From: Desulfobacula sp.
Lineage (GTDB): Bacteria; Desulfobacterota; Desulfobacteria; Desulfobacterales; Desulfobacteraceae
NCBI RefSeq assembly: GCF_030145145.1
Contig: NZ_JAQYWD010000036.1
Location: 1-64,000 of the forward strand
Direction of reading: 5' to 3'
DNA length: 64,000 nucleotides
Shown here: positions 24,939 through 33,766 of the stretch, one piece after another
Numbering within the stretch: the stretch's first letter is position 1
Layout: each line of letters opens with the position of its first letter
Notes under the pieces: generated by a model
What the model saw: only the letters and a program-made list of their open reading frames with translations
What the model was told of the DNA's origin: nothing
Databases searched by the model: none
Made by a program: the position numbers and the translations under genes

Positions 24939-27900
24939 TCATCAAAAAGTTCTCCAATATTTTATAATCCGTGGTGACCCGCTGTACCGTCTCACCGTCC
25001 CTCACATCCACCCCGTATTTAACCATCATCTGCCGGGACAGTTCCTTTCCCACAACGACATTAACCCCAGGGTTTCCTTTATTATCAGTGCTATTGGGTT
25101 TGATTTCCAGATAATCCATTCCAGTGGCATCCTTCATATTTTTCTGAAGCGTTTCTGCTACAAATCCTGCCAGGATGTCACCGGCTGAAAACCCAGTGCC
25201 CCCGTCTGACTGTCGAAGTTCCCGGGTGGGTTTCCCGAATGCCATCAGGGAAAGGATGTCGGCATGCTGTTCCGCCGGGATTGATGTCAACTTGAAATCC
25301 AGGTTGTCCGGGGTGCCTGAAACGCTCAAAGAAACGGTCCAGGAACTGACCTCCATGTCGCCTTGTATATCAATGAACGGCTCTATTTTATAAGGATTGA
25401 CAAAATCAATGATGCCCTTTCTGACTTCAAACTCTTTTTTCTGGAACGAGAGGGTTCCTGAATCGACCTGGGCGCGACCGCTGATCAAGGGTTTTGCGGC
25501 TGTTCCAAAAACATTCAGGTCAGAGCCGATGCTTAAGAGTGCCAGGTTATTGTCCACCCAGAAGGGATCTCGATGACGGATATCAATGTCCAGATGGATG
25601 GTTTCCAGTAAACCGGCCGGTTGTTTTTCCTGAATCGGCTGAGTCTGTCTTTTTTTGGGGGAAGAACTGAACAGATCCAGTTGGATATCCTTGTAATATC
25701 GTCCGTCAAGCAAGACGATTTCCCCTTTCAGATCTGACCTGGCGGCATTTCCAATAAGGGAAAGGCTGCTGTTCAGGCTGAGGGTCATCATCTCCGGGAA
25801 ATCCAGGGCAAGCTGTTGTCCCCTGAAACGCACGTCATACGTGTCCGGTGTAAACCCTTTCAGCCCGACCTGTCCGGCAAGATCGAAGGTTCCGTCATCC
25901 AGGCTGCCCTTGACGTCAATGATTTCAATACGTTCAGGGGTTATTCGAATAATACCGTCAATGCCCTTTAGGTTTTGTTCCAGGACGGATAAAGACATCC
26001 CCAGTTTGTCCAGTTTCACATCGGCGGTAAATTGGGGCTCGGCAACAGACCCCTTTAATGCAGCCGATAGTAGTATCTTTCCCGAGGCTTGATGTATCTC
26101 TTCCACAAACGGCCGGATCATTTGAAAGGGCAGCATCCCTTTGAGTTGAAGGTCCATATCCGAGTCCAGGGACCCCTCTCCTTTCAGGGTAATTTCTCCT
26201 TGATCCAAAAGGGTGATGCGTGTTTCAGGCAGGCGTATTTTACCCTTTTCCAGGGACAGGTTCAAACCGGGTATGCGGACCATCTCATCGTTCCGAAACC
26301 GCAGGGACAGCGTTTCAAAATTCGCTATTCCCTGAATTCCGGGAAGATCATCAAGGCTCCCGGATGACCGTATGGACCCCTTTACCATGCCTGAAAAATC
26401 CGGTTGTCCGGCAACAATGAAATAAGGGGACAGGTCAACGGAATTCATGTCAACGGATGCCAGGAATGTTTTATCGTCAAAATGATACTCACCGTCAATC
26501 ACCGGCCCCAGGTTGCCTTTCATCCTGGCAATCCTGTTTTTTATATCAACAAAGAGATCTATATCAGGAACGGACTTGTTTTTTATTTCCAGGCCTTTAA
26601 TATTCACCTGACTTTTGACAACAGGCGTTTCAATGGTACCGGTACACGTCAGGTCCAGGGACAGCTGTCCGCCTGTCAGCGCCTTATCTTTGAGCAGGTC
26701 AATGGCCATCAACGGAAACGTTTGGGTGGACAGACCAAGATCAAGCTGCTTGTCTGCTAAAGAGGCCCAGCCTCGTCCCTTGAAAACCGCCTGGGGAGAT
26801 ACCCGGATATCCATATCGTTGATAGTGATGGTCTGTCCGTCCAGCACTGTTTCCAGGGAAAATCCGTCAACTTTCTGGACACCCAGGTCAAGCCGGCTGC
26901 CCGTCAGGTTCACCGTTCCCGACAGCGCTTCCGGTGTGCCCTGGACATTTGCGTTCACAGACACTTGTCCCGCCATCCCCTCCAGGAAGTCATCCAGGAA
27001 CAGGGAATCGCCTGTGAGGGAAACCGTAAATTCAGGCATCTCCATAAGGGAGAAATCCTCTTTGAGCACCGTTGCACTGCCCCTGGCTTTCAGTAATGAC
27101 CGGTTATGGGTTAATCCAAGCGACTCGATAAACACTGTCCGGTTGGAAAACCGCAACTTCACATCAGCATCTCCCACCGGGGATGATGCCAGCACAAGTC
27201 CTTTTCCAGATACCTGGGCGGCTGCTTCCGGGTCGGTCATGGTGCCGGTCAGGTGAGTACTGCCGTTGAACACGCCTTTCAAACCGGCCCTGGCTGAAAA
27301 ATCAGACACCTCAACATCGGTAAACGACAGACGGATATCCCTGGGCAACGCTTTGTTGATTTTAAACTTCTCCACGAACAGGTCTATCCAGCCGGTAACC
27401 GATATTTTGGAACCCTGGTTTTCCAGCGCCAGCCGATCAATCAATACCCGGCCCTGGCGATCCATGGAAGCCGTCATATCCAGGTTCCCGATGAAAATAT
27501 CCTGCATCCCCAGGTGGTCGGACCTGAGATCCAGTTTGATCCCAGGGGAGAGATACGGCCCGGCCAGTTTAGCCGAAAGGGTGACCTGCCCTGTCCCTTT
27601 TAAGGGGGATAATCCGGGTGTGGTAGAGAGATCCGCCACCACAAGATCAATGTTCCCGGCAAAATTTCCCGATCCGGGCTCAAATTTACCGTCCCCGGAC
27701 AGGTGAATCCCTGGTGTAACGACGGAAACGGATCTCAGGATCGCCGTTTGATTCCCAAACCCGGCGTCAGCGGTCATGTCAATGTCCACAGGTGTATCAA
27801 GCCCCTTTATATTGAAACCGTTGGCCGTCACATCAAGTGCCAGGTCTGCTGTTAATGTTTCAAGATCAATTCCCTTGCCTTTCAAGCGGACCCGGGACGA

Positions 27901-29100
27901 TACACTGCCCCCCATCTGGTTTTCCCCGGATAAAAATTTTGACAGATCCGTTCCTTTTTGTTCCATAAAAAGGCTGTATGACAGGGCATTTAAATTTTTT
28001 TGCGCATGGAAAAACCCGTTTGGAAACGCCTGGGCAAGATCCATCTCCCCGTTAAGGACAACCTGCCCCAGCGGTGTTTCCACCCGGGACGGAAAGAGCT
28101 TGAAAAGCCGGTCTTCAAGGGCCAGTCCAAGGTCTATCCGGTCAATGACCTGACCCTGGATCACACCGTTGCCGAACCCGGCCTTGAGTTCTATTTTTGG
28201 GTGGTCAAGACTGCCGTTGGCCTTAAGATGTACCTGGGCGATGCCGGACCATTTTGGGTCATGCGTCAGCATGCCGGATATTTCCTTCAGTGTGGCTTGC
28301 GCGTCGACAGTCATGCCAAACACAGGGGTTCCCAGCAGGTCTGTTATGGATCCGGTAACTGCCATCTTAAGCCCCTTCCCGGACAGGTCCAGGGATAAAG
28401 CGCTCAAAGATCCATCATTAAAAACCGCATGGGTCTTAAATTGATCCAGACCGGTAGATACGTCAGGTGTAACAAATGATCCACCCGATAGACCGACTTG
28501 CACCACGGCTTTTTTGGCCTGTAAATCCACATCCCTTATCCCGATATCCAACCCCGAAAATGAGACAACCATTCTTTCCATGGGATTGCTGTACTGCCCC
28601 TGGCCATCCTTTATCACCAGGCTGTCAACCGTGACATTGAAAGGAAACGGACCAGATGGTGCCTCGGGTTTTTCAGACGGTTCACCCGGTGTCTGCACGG
28701 CAGCCACAAGGTCGATGGAACCGTCTTTGCCGGACTGGACAGTCACCCGGGGGGATTCAAGCACAAGGGACGATACGGATATCTCGCCTTTAAGCAGCTT
28801 GACCCAGGCAATATCCAAGGCCAGTCGTTCAAACCGGGCCACCTCTCGTTTATCCGGTCCGTTCAGCCGGAACGACTCCAGGGCAATACGCCCGGAAAAA
28901 GGGGATACGCGTAACCGTTTCCAGGACATTTCACCGGGAATCCTTGAATTGATCTGTGTTTGCAGCTGCATCTGTGCAGCGTCTGTTTCCAGGTACAAGA
29001 TACTGAAAAAGACCAAAAGACAACCCAGTCCAACCATAGTGCCGACCAGGACAGCCATTGTTTTTTTTAGCCGTAACAAATGATGACCCCCGTTGTCCAT
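24874..29100 (-). CDS. tamB: TamB-like translocation/assembly module protein
   Basis: About 1408 residues from ATG 29100 (the frame extends to 29223 but that would overlap the acyl-CoA dehydrogenase). One N-terminal transmembrane anchor (TMAVLVGTMVGLGCLLVFF) is followed by a very long AsmA/DUF490 beta-taco made of repeated G-x-hydrophobic strands, and a conserved C-terminal DUF490 block (DILSLMAFGKP, then VVVGKELS and a terminal YRLEF). TamB bridges the inner and outer membranes and, with an Omp85 partner, handles outer-membrane proteins or moves phospholipid. The Omp85 gene directly downstream is that partner. Confidence 0.88.
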   Translation of the reverse strand: MDNGGHHLLRLKKTMAVLVGTMVGLGCLLVFFSILYLETDAAQMQLQTQINSRIPGEMSWKRLRVSPFSGRIALESFRLNGPDKREVARFERLALDIAWVKLLKGEISVSSLVLESPRVTVQSGKDGSIDLVAAVQTPGEPSEKPEAPSGPFPFNVTVDSLVIKDGQGQYSNPMERMVVSFSGLDIGIRDVDLQAKKAVVQVGLSGGSFVTPDVSTGLDQFKTHAVFNDGSLSALSLDLSGKGLKMAVTGSITDLLGTPVFGMTVDAQATLKEISGMLTHDPKWSGIAQVHLKANGSLDHPKIELKAGFGNGVIQGQVIDRIDLGLALEDRLFKLFPSRVETPLGQVVLNGEMDLAQAFPNGFFHAQKNLNALSYSLFMEQKGTDLSKFLSGENQMGGSVSSRVRLKGKGIDLETLTADLALDVTANGFNIKGLDTPVDIDMTADAGFGNQTAILRSVSVVTPGIHLSGDGKFEPGSGNFAGNIDLVVADLSTTPGLSPLKGTGQVTLSAKLAGPYLSPGIKLDLRSDHLGMQDIFIGNLDMTASMDRQGRVLIDRLALENQGSKISVTGWIDLFVEKFKINKALPRDIRLSFTDVEVSDFSARAGLKGVFNGSTHLTGTMTDPEAAAQVSGKGLVLASSPVGDADVKLRFSNRTVFIESLGLTHNRSLLKARGSATVLKEDFSLMEMPEFTVSLTGDSLFLDDFLEGMAGQVSVNANVQGTPEALSGTVNLTGSRLDLGVQKVDGFSLETVLDGQTITINDMDIRVSPQAVFKGRGWASLADKQLDLGLSTQTFPLMAIDLLKDKALTGGQLSLDLTCTGTIETPVVKSQVNIKGLEIKNKSVPDIDLFVDIKNRIARMKGNLGPVIDGEYHFDDKTFLASVDMNSVDLSPYFIVAGQPDFSGMVKGSIRSSGSLDDLPGIQGIANFETLSLRFRNDEMVRIPGLNLSLEKGKIRLPETRITLLDQGEITLKGEGSLDSDMDLQLKGMLPFQMIRPFVEEIHQASGKILLSAALKGSVAEPQFTADVKLDKLGMSLSVLEQNLKGIDGIIRITPERIEIIDVKGSLDDGTFDLAGQVGLKGFTPDTYDVRFRGQQLALDFPEMMTLSLNSSLSLIGNAARSDLKGEIVLLDGRYYKDIQLDLFSSSPKKRQTQPIQEKQPAGLLETIHLDIDIRHRDPFWVDNNLALLSIGSDLNVFGTAAKPLISGRAQVDSGTLSFQKKEFEVRKGIIDFVNPYKIEPFIDIQGDMEVSSWTVSLSVSGTPDNLDFKLTSIPAEQHADILSLMAFGKPTRELRQSDGGTGFSAGDILAGFVAETLQKNMKDATGMDYLEIKPNSTDNKGNPGVNVVVGKELSRQMMVKYGVDVRDGETVQRVTTDYKILENFLMSGFQDTGGAFGGEIKYRLEFR

Positions 29101-29122
29101 AATATATATAAAAAAGACAGGT

Positions 29123-30475
29123 TCATTTTTGCTTGTCAGCCCCTGCCGGTTTAAAAGCGCTGCCCGGAAAAAAACAATAGGGACATTCTTCCGGTGGCTG
29201 CTTCCCATAGTGGACATGTCCACAAATACGACAGCGCCAGGCGCTTCGGTTTCCTGCTTTTTCAGACCGCTTTTCTAACGGGGTACTGCCCCGATGCAGG
29301 GGCAGGTCTTCCATCGGCGGCATAACGGGTTTATATCCGCCCATCACATAGCCGGCAACGATCATTCTCTGAACTTCGCTGGTTCCCTCATAAATTCTAA
29401 GCAGCCGGATATCCCGATAGAGCTTTTCCAGAGGAAACATGTTTGTATATCCGTACCCTCCCAATACCTGCATGGCCTCGTTGACCACGGCCATGCACTC
29501 TTCCGTGGCATAAAATTTGGCAATGGAGGCATTCAAGGTCGGGTCAATCCCGTTATCCGCCTCCCAGGCCGCCTTCCATACCAGGAGTCTTGACGTTTCA
29601 ATCTTCTGGTACATTTCAGCTATTTTAAACTGGATGGCCTGGAAATCGCCTATTTTCTGGCCAAACGCCTGTCGTTTTCCTGCATAATCCAAGGCATATT
29701 CCATGGCAGACCGCGCCGCCCCAATGGCAAATGCGCCAATGACCGGACGGGTCCGGCTGAAGGTTTTCATGGACAGAAGAAATCCTTCCCCGGGTCCTGC
29801 CAGGACATTTTCTTTGGGCACCCTGACATTGTCAAAATGGACACCCACTGTATTTGAGCTTCGCTGACCCATCTTGGGAATGGGTTGCCCCACCCTTATC
29901 CCGGGCCATTTCCTGTCAATGAAAAAACCGCAGATCCCCTGATGTTTCTGCTCGGGGTCCACCGTTGCAAAAACACTGAAGTAATCGGCAATCCCACCGT
30001 TTGTAACCCAGTATTTGGTGCCGTTCAGGATATAATCGTCCCCATCCGGCTGAGCCAGGCATCGGATACCGGAAACATCGGACCCCATGGTGGGTTCAGA
30101 CGTGGCAAAACTGATCAGCTTGAAGTCTTTTGCAAACTGAGTGAGGTATTTCTCTTTCAACGCTTCGTTGGACGACAGGATAAGGGGCTCCATCCCTAAA
30201 GAATTATCAAAAATAGAGGTTGCCATGCCTGGACAGGCAGCGGAAATTTCTTCTGTAATAACGGCGCCGTCCACAATGCCAAACCCTTTCCCGCCGTATT
30301 GAACCGGTATATCTCCATGGGACAGTCCTTCGGTAAACGCTTTTTTTAATATATGGACCGGGGTCTCATCCCTGGCATCATAATCCCATGCTTCCGGCAA
30401 CACCGTTTCAAGGGCAAATTTTCTGGCTTTTTTCTGAAGGGTTAACTGCGATTTGCTGAGATTGAAGTTTAACAT
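29123..30475 (-). CDS. Acyl-CoA dehydrogenase with C-terminal rubredoxin-like domain
   Basis: 450 residues from ATG 30475, preferred because GGAGG lies 8 nt upstream; a TTG start 15 nt earlier overlaps that ribosome site. Residues about 1-380 are a normal FAD acyl-CoA dehydrogenase (FATSEPTMGSDVSGI, SFSRTRPVIGA-like block here TFSRTRPVIGAFAIG, and the catalytic Glu in YEGTSEVQR). A linker and a rubredoxin/rubrerythrin-type knuckle follow: CRICGHVHYG then CPYCFFPGSAF. The knuckle could pass electrons from FAD directly to a membrane or soluble acceptor, replacing ETF; this is inference. tamB follows after 22 nt. Confidence 0.9.
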   Translation of the reverse strand: MLNFNLSKSQLTLQKKARKFALETVLPEAWDYDARDETPVHILKKAFTEGLSHGDIPVQYGGKGFGIVDGAVITEEISAACPGMATSIFDNSLGMEPLILSSNEALKEKYLTQFAKDFKLISFATSEPTMGSDVSGIRCLAQPDGDDYILNGTKYWVTNGGIADYFSVFATVDPEQKHQGICGFFIDRKWPGIRVGQPIPKMGQRSSNTVGVHFDNVRVPKENVLAGPGEGFLLSMKTFSRTRPVIGAFAIGAARSAMEYALDYAGKRQAFGQKIGDFQAIQFKIAEMYQKIETSRLLVWKAAWEADNGIDPTLNASIAKFYATEECMAVVNEAMQVLGGYGYTNMFPLEKLYRDIRLLRIYEGTSEVQRMIVAGYVMGGYKPVMPPMEDLPLHRGSTPLEKRSEKAGNRSAWRCRICGHVHYGKQPPEECPYCFFPGSAFKPAGADKQK

Positions 30476-30508
30476 AATTGTGGCCTCCAAGGATAAAGGG
30501 GTTTCAGG

Positions 30509-31345
30509 TTATCTCTCACCCGTTTTTTTGATTACAGCGAACTGGGTTTTATTCCGGTAAGCGGACATCACCGTGTTATCTTGTGTAGAAAGTGATGACC
30601 ATTCAATCTGGTATGGATTAAATCCCTTTGACAGGGTTGGTTTTATGATTTCAAAATACGGTGATGCATCAAAATCCCTTGGTGTAAAAAGGCTGTGATG
30701 TTTTATCAAAAGGATTTCCCTGTAACACCTTTTGCAGGACCGGTCCGGGGAATCCTTTAACAGCATTTCCGGCAGAATCGGATAGTGAACCGACTGAAAC
30801 GCCTGGGCAATCATCGAGGAACAGATGGCCTTGGTGGGATCACCACTCCCCAGTGCCAGAAGTTTTCGTTTCCACCCTCTTGGAACCGGAGGAGAGTGAA
30901 CAAGGTACCTGACCAGGTCCAGAACATTTTTAAGATCGTACGTGTGTCCAATACGGCTGACCACATAGTCAATCACGGCATCAATGTCCTTTTCAAATAA
31001 TCCCACGGGTCTGCAGATACGGGTATGAAATCGTGAATACATCGACAGGGGAACTGTCCTGACGCCTTCATTGACATCGGCCTCCACCAGAAGCGGCTCG
31101 TTCTTATTTTTCCCCCCCCGGGTAACCCCATGACCCATATAAAGGGCCGCATGTGACCAGGTGGATTGTGTCAGAAATTTTATGGCCGTACTGATACGAC
31201 TATTGCCATCAACCAATAAAACATCCCCTTTTTTAAGCGTTGCGGCAAGGTCATCCGGTTTGCTTGTTGCCACCTGAATATCCCGTTCAACTTCCTGGGA
31301 CAGATATGATGCAAGGCGTTTTCCCACCCAATCAAAAATAGTCAT
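30509..31345 (-). CDS. Permuted papain-like enzyme (YiiX/YaeF, NlpC/P60 superfamily)
   Basis: 278 residues. GDVLLVDGN (40-48) and STWSHAALYMG with H65 match the histidine segment of circularly permuted NlpC/P60 enzymes; the nucleophile Cys is C175 in AICSSMIAQAF. Family members act as amidases, peptidases or acyltransferases on peptidoglycan or lipid substrates. No signal peptide is seen. It starts 2 nt after the CNNM-type gene, so they are translationally linked; acd follows. The substrate is unknown. Confidence 0.8.
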   Translation of the reverse strand: MTIFDWVGKRLASYLSQEVERDIQVATSKPDDLAATLKKGDVLLVDGNSRISTAIKFLTQSTWSHAALYMGHGVTRGGKNKNEPLLVEADVNEGVRTVPLSMYSRFHTRICRPVGLFEKDIDAVIDYVVSRIGHTYDLKNVLDLVRYLVHSPPVPRGWKRKLLALGSGDPTKAICSSMIAQAFQSVHYPILPEMLLKDSPDRSCKRCYREILLIKHHSLFTPRDFDASPYFEIIKPTLSKGFNPYQIEWSSLSTQDNTVMSAYRNKTQFAVIKKTGER

Positions 31346-31347
31346 TT

Positions 31348-32385
31348 TTAACTCTCAAGCATCTCTTTTCTGGAAATTCCCCGCATCAGTCTGCCAAAGA
31401 TATCTGCCCCGGTGATAATGCGTTTTGATGTCCCCCAGAGCAGGACGATATCCTGGGCAATCACATCGTCCTGGTGTCGGTTGCCTTGAACCTTGAAACG
31501 AGGGAAGACCTTCCCCAGCTTAGTGGCAGCGTCTTGAACCAGTATGGGTCGGTGACAATACCAGAAGGGGTTTGGCACAGGGGATTTAAAGAGTGTATGC
31601 CTGAGGAAACCGTCCGCATCCAGGACAAGCTGAGGCGTATTGTCTTCATTTGTTAACACCACCCATTTTTTGCCGGATCGCTCAATCTGCTGAAGAAATG
31701 GATCGGATGCCTCTGGCTTGAATTCTGGAAAAATCAACTGGCCGTTTTTTGAAGGCAGCGAAAGAATACTCATCAAATCCAGGGATTCGCCCTCCTGTGT
31801 GATCAAAAGATCGTCTATGGCCAAAAAATTCAAGGCACCCAACCCCTCAATCCTGTCTATATCTGCCTCATCTGCTTCAATGTGTTTTTTGATCATCTCC
31901 CGCATGTTATGCTCACGAAAATATTCAATACTCTCTTTCCCAAGCCACCAGTCCAGAAGTTTTGCAGAGGGTTTTGTGACCGGATATAATAGATACTGAT
32001 AAAATCTGAGGACAGGGGCAAGTATGGCAGTCATTTTAAGTGCATTTCTTGAGAAATATGCCTGGGGAATAATCTCTCCCACAAAAGTGATCAACACCGT
32101 TGAAAAAAGGAAGGCACTGACACCTGCCAGAACGGAACTGGACAGAAGGGTGAGCAGGACATTGATCCCCACATTCCCCCATAAAACCGTTGTTAAAATA
32201 AAATTGGAATCTTGCCTCATTCGAAGAAGTTTCTGTGCCTGTTTGTTCCCGGAAGATGCTTCAACTTCAAGCCGCAGCCGGCTGATACTGAAAAGAGCCA
32301 GGTTCATTCCTGAAAACATGGCAGACTGGCTGATACAAAAAGCAATCCCCATCCAGGTCATCGGTATTAAAAAAGCGTCTGACAT
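31348..32385 (-). CDS. CNNM/DUF21-domain membrane protein (Mg2+/Co2+ efflux-type)
   Basis: 345 residues. The DUF21 (CNNM) transmembrane region spans about 10-190, with FSGMNLALFSISRLRLEVEA (the diagnostic conserved helix), WGNVGINVLLTLL and FVGEIIPQAYFSR. The cytoplasmic part after 190 should hold a CBS pair but is weakly conserved (LDLMSILSLPSK, LVLDADGFLRHTLF). CorC/CNNM proteins export Mg2+ or Co2+. It is the first gene of the leftward group ending at the Omp85 gene and lies beside corA, though a MITE-like repeat separates them. Confidence 0.82.
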   Translation of the reverse strand: MSDAFLIPMTWMGIAFCISQSAMFSGMNLALFSISRLRLEVEASSGNKQAQKLLRMRQDSNFILTTVLWGNVGINVLLTLLSSSVLAGVSAFLFSTVLITFVGEIIPQAYFSRNALKMTAILAPVLRFYQYLLYPVTKPSAKLLDWWLGKESIEYFREHNMREMIKKHIEADEADIDRIEGLGALNFLAIDDLLITQEGESLDLMSILSLPSKNGQLIFPEFKPEASDPFLQQIERSGKKWVVLTNEDNTPQLVLDADGFLRHTLFKSPVPNPFWYCHRPILVQDAATKLGKVFPRFKVQGNRHQDDVIAQDIVLLWGTSKRIITGADIFGRLMRGISRKEMLES

Positions 32386-32416
32386 GAATCCTTTCCCCTT
32401 TATGTGTTTTTATTTT

Positions 32417-32561
32417 ACTCAACTTTCGGACTTTAGCTTTAATCGACGGGGTCAGGCTTTTTTTATTGTGCTTTTTATCACTATTTCATAACCAGATGGG
32501 TAAAAAGTGCCATAAAGAAAGCCTGACCCCATGTAAAAATGGTCAACCCCGAAAGTTGAGT
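32417..32561. repeat. MITE/REP-like inverted-repeat element
   Basis: 145 nt bounded by 13-bp inverted repeats (ACTCAACTTTCGG at 32417-32429, complement at 32549-32561), with a second perfect pair inside (GGGGTCAGGCTTT at 32448-32460, complement at 32518-32530). There is no coding capacity. The GGGGTCAGGC motif is, as I recall, common around REP-associated Y1 transposases in related genomes, suggesting a non-autonomous element moved in trans. It fills the gap between corA and the CNNM-type gene. Confidence 0.6.
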
Positions 32562-32591
32562 TAGTTAATAACAATTCCAGCCGTCGATGGT

Positions 32592-33656
32592 CTATATCCA
32601 GCGCTTTCGTTTGAAAAAAACGAGCAACGCCCCGGCCAGAAAAATCATAACCCCCCAGAATATAAAATAACTGTATTTATAGTGCAGCTCCGGCAGATAC
32701 TCAAAGTTTGTGCCATAGATACCGGCGATGAACGTGAGGGGAATAAAAATGGCCGCAAAAATGGTCAAGGTTTTCATGATGTCGTTCATCTTGTTTCCCA
32801 TCACAGAGTTGTAGATATTCAACTGGTCGGTCAAAAGATCCCGATAGGTATCAATGGCTTCTGTTGACTGGTTGATAAGATCCTGAAGATCCTTCAAAAA
32901 AGGGATGGTGTTTTCGTGAAACAACTCGCTGTCCAGCCGGGTTATTTTGAGAATCGCCTCCCGTGCCGGCCGGATTGATTTTCTCAAATAATTTATTTCC
33001 CGCTTAAATGCACTGATGCGTTCCATGACAGACGTATCATGACCAAAGAGGATCTCGTCTTCAAGGTCTTCGATTTTTTCGCCCATCACCTCAATGGTGA
33101 ACATGTAATTGTCCACCACTGTATCTAAGAGTGCATAGGCAAGGTAATCTGACCCAGACCCTCGAATGCGGTATCTCTGCCTTCTGATTCTCTCCCGGAC
33201 AGGTTCAAAAACATCCCGGGATTGTTCCTGGAATGTCAGCAGATATTTATCACCCAGAACCATACTCAATTGCTCGTTGACAATGGTCTGTGTTTCCATG
33301 TCAAATCGGATCATTTTCAAAACAATGAAGACATAGGTATCAAATTCTTCAATTTTGGGTCTCTGACCCGTGTTTAAAATATCTTCCAGCACAAGTGGGT
33401 GTAATTTAAACACCTGACCGACATCATTCATGATGTCAGTGTCATGCAGGCCATGTATATTGACCCAGGTCACAGTATCCGTTTCTTTGAAGTGGGAAAC
33501 CTCTTTGATATCCAATAATGTCTGCTCCGTCAGGGCCACTGCGTCGTAATCGATAACCTGTATCTCTATCGACTCCACTTTCTGATCTCCGATGAAGATT
33601 AACGCACCAGGGCTTTGCCCCTTGCTTTCTTCCCGGTTTTTTAAAAATCGTGCCAA
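32592..33656 (-). CDS. corA: CorA-family Mg2+/Co2+ transporter
   Basis: 354 residues: a large cytoplasmic alpha/beta domain, a long helix, and two C-terminal transmembrane helices (MKTLTIFAAIFIPLTFIAGI and FIFWGVMIFLAGALLVFF), ending in the basic KRKRW tail. It forms a pentameric cation channel in the inner membrane. Odd: the almost invariant GMN selectivity motif between the helices is GTN here (315-317; YGTNFEYLPEL), although the rest of the YGxNFExxPEL loop is intact. Ion preference may therefore differ. A single gene, leftward, 110 nt after the MscS-type gene stop. Confidence 0.9.
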   Translation of the reverse strand: MARFLKNREESKGQSPGALIFIGDQKVESIEIQVIDYDAVALTEQTLLDIKEVSHFKETDTVTWVNIHGLHDTDIMNDVGQVFKLHPLVLEDILNTGQRPKIEEFDTYVFIVLKMIRFDMETQTIVNEQLSMVLGDKYLLTFQEQSRDVFEPVRERIRRQRYRIRGSGSDYLAYALLDTVVDNYMFTIEVMGEKIEDLEDEILFGHDTSVMERISAFKREINYLRKSIRPAREAILKITRLDSELFHENTIPFLKDLQDLINQSTEAIDTYRDLLTDQLNIYNSVMGNKMNDIMKTLTIFAAIFIPLTFIAGIYGTNFEYLPELHYKYSYFIFWGVMIFLAGALLVFFKRKRWI

Positions 33657-33766
33657 CAGGCACCTCCTTTATGTATCAACGGTCGGGTCCTTCTGCATGT
33701 TGCAGGCTCAATGCGGACAAGTCCCTTAAATTTAATAAAATTCCCCAAGACATCCATTGAAAATGG

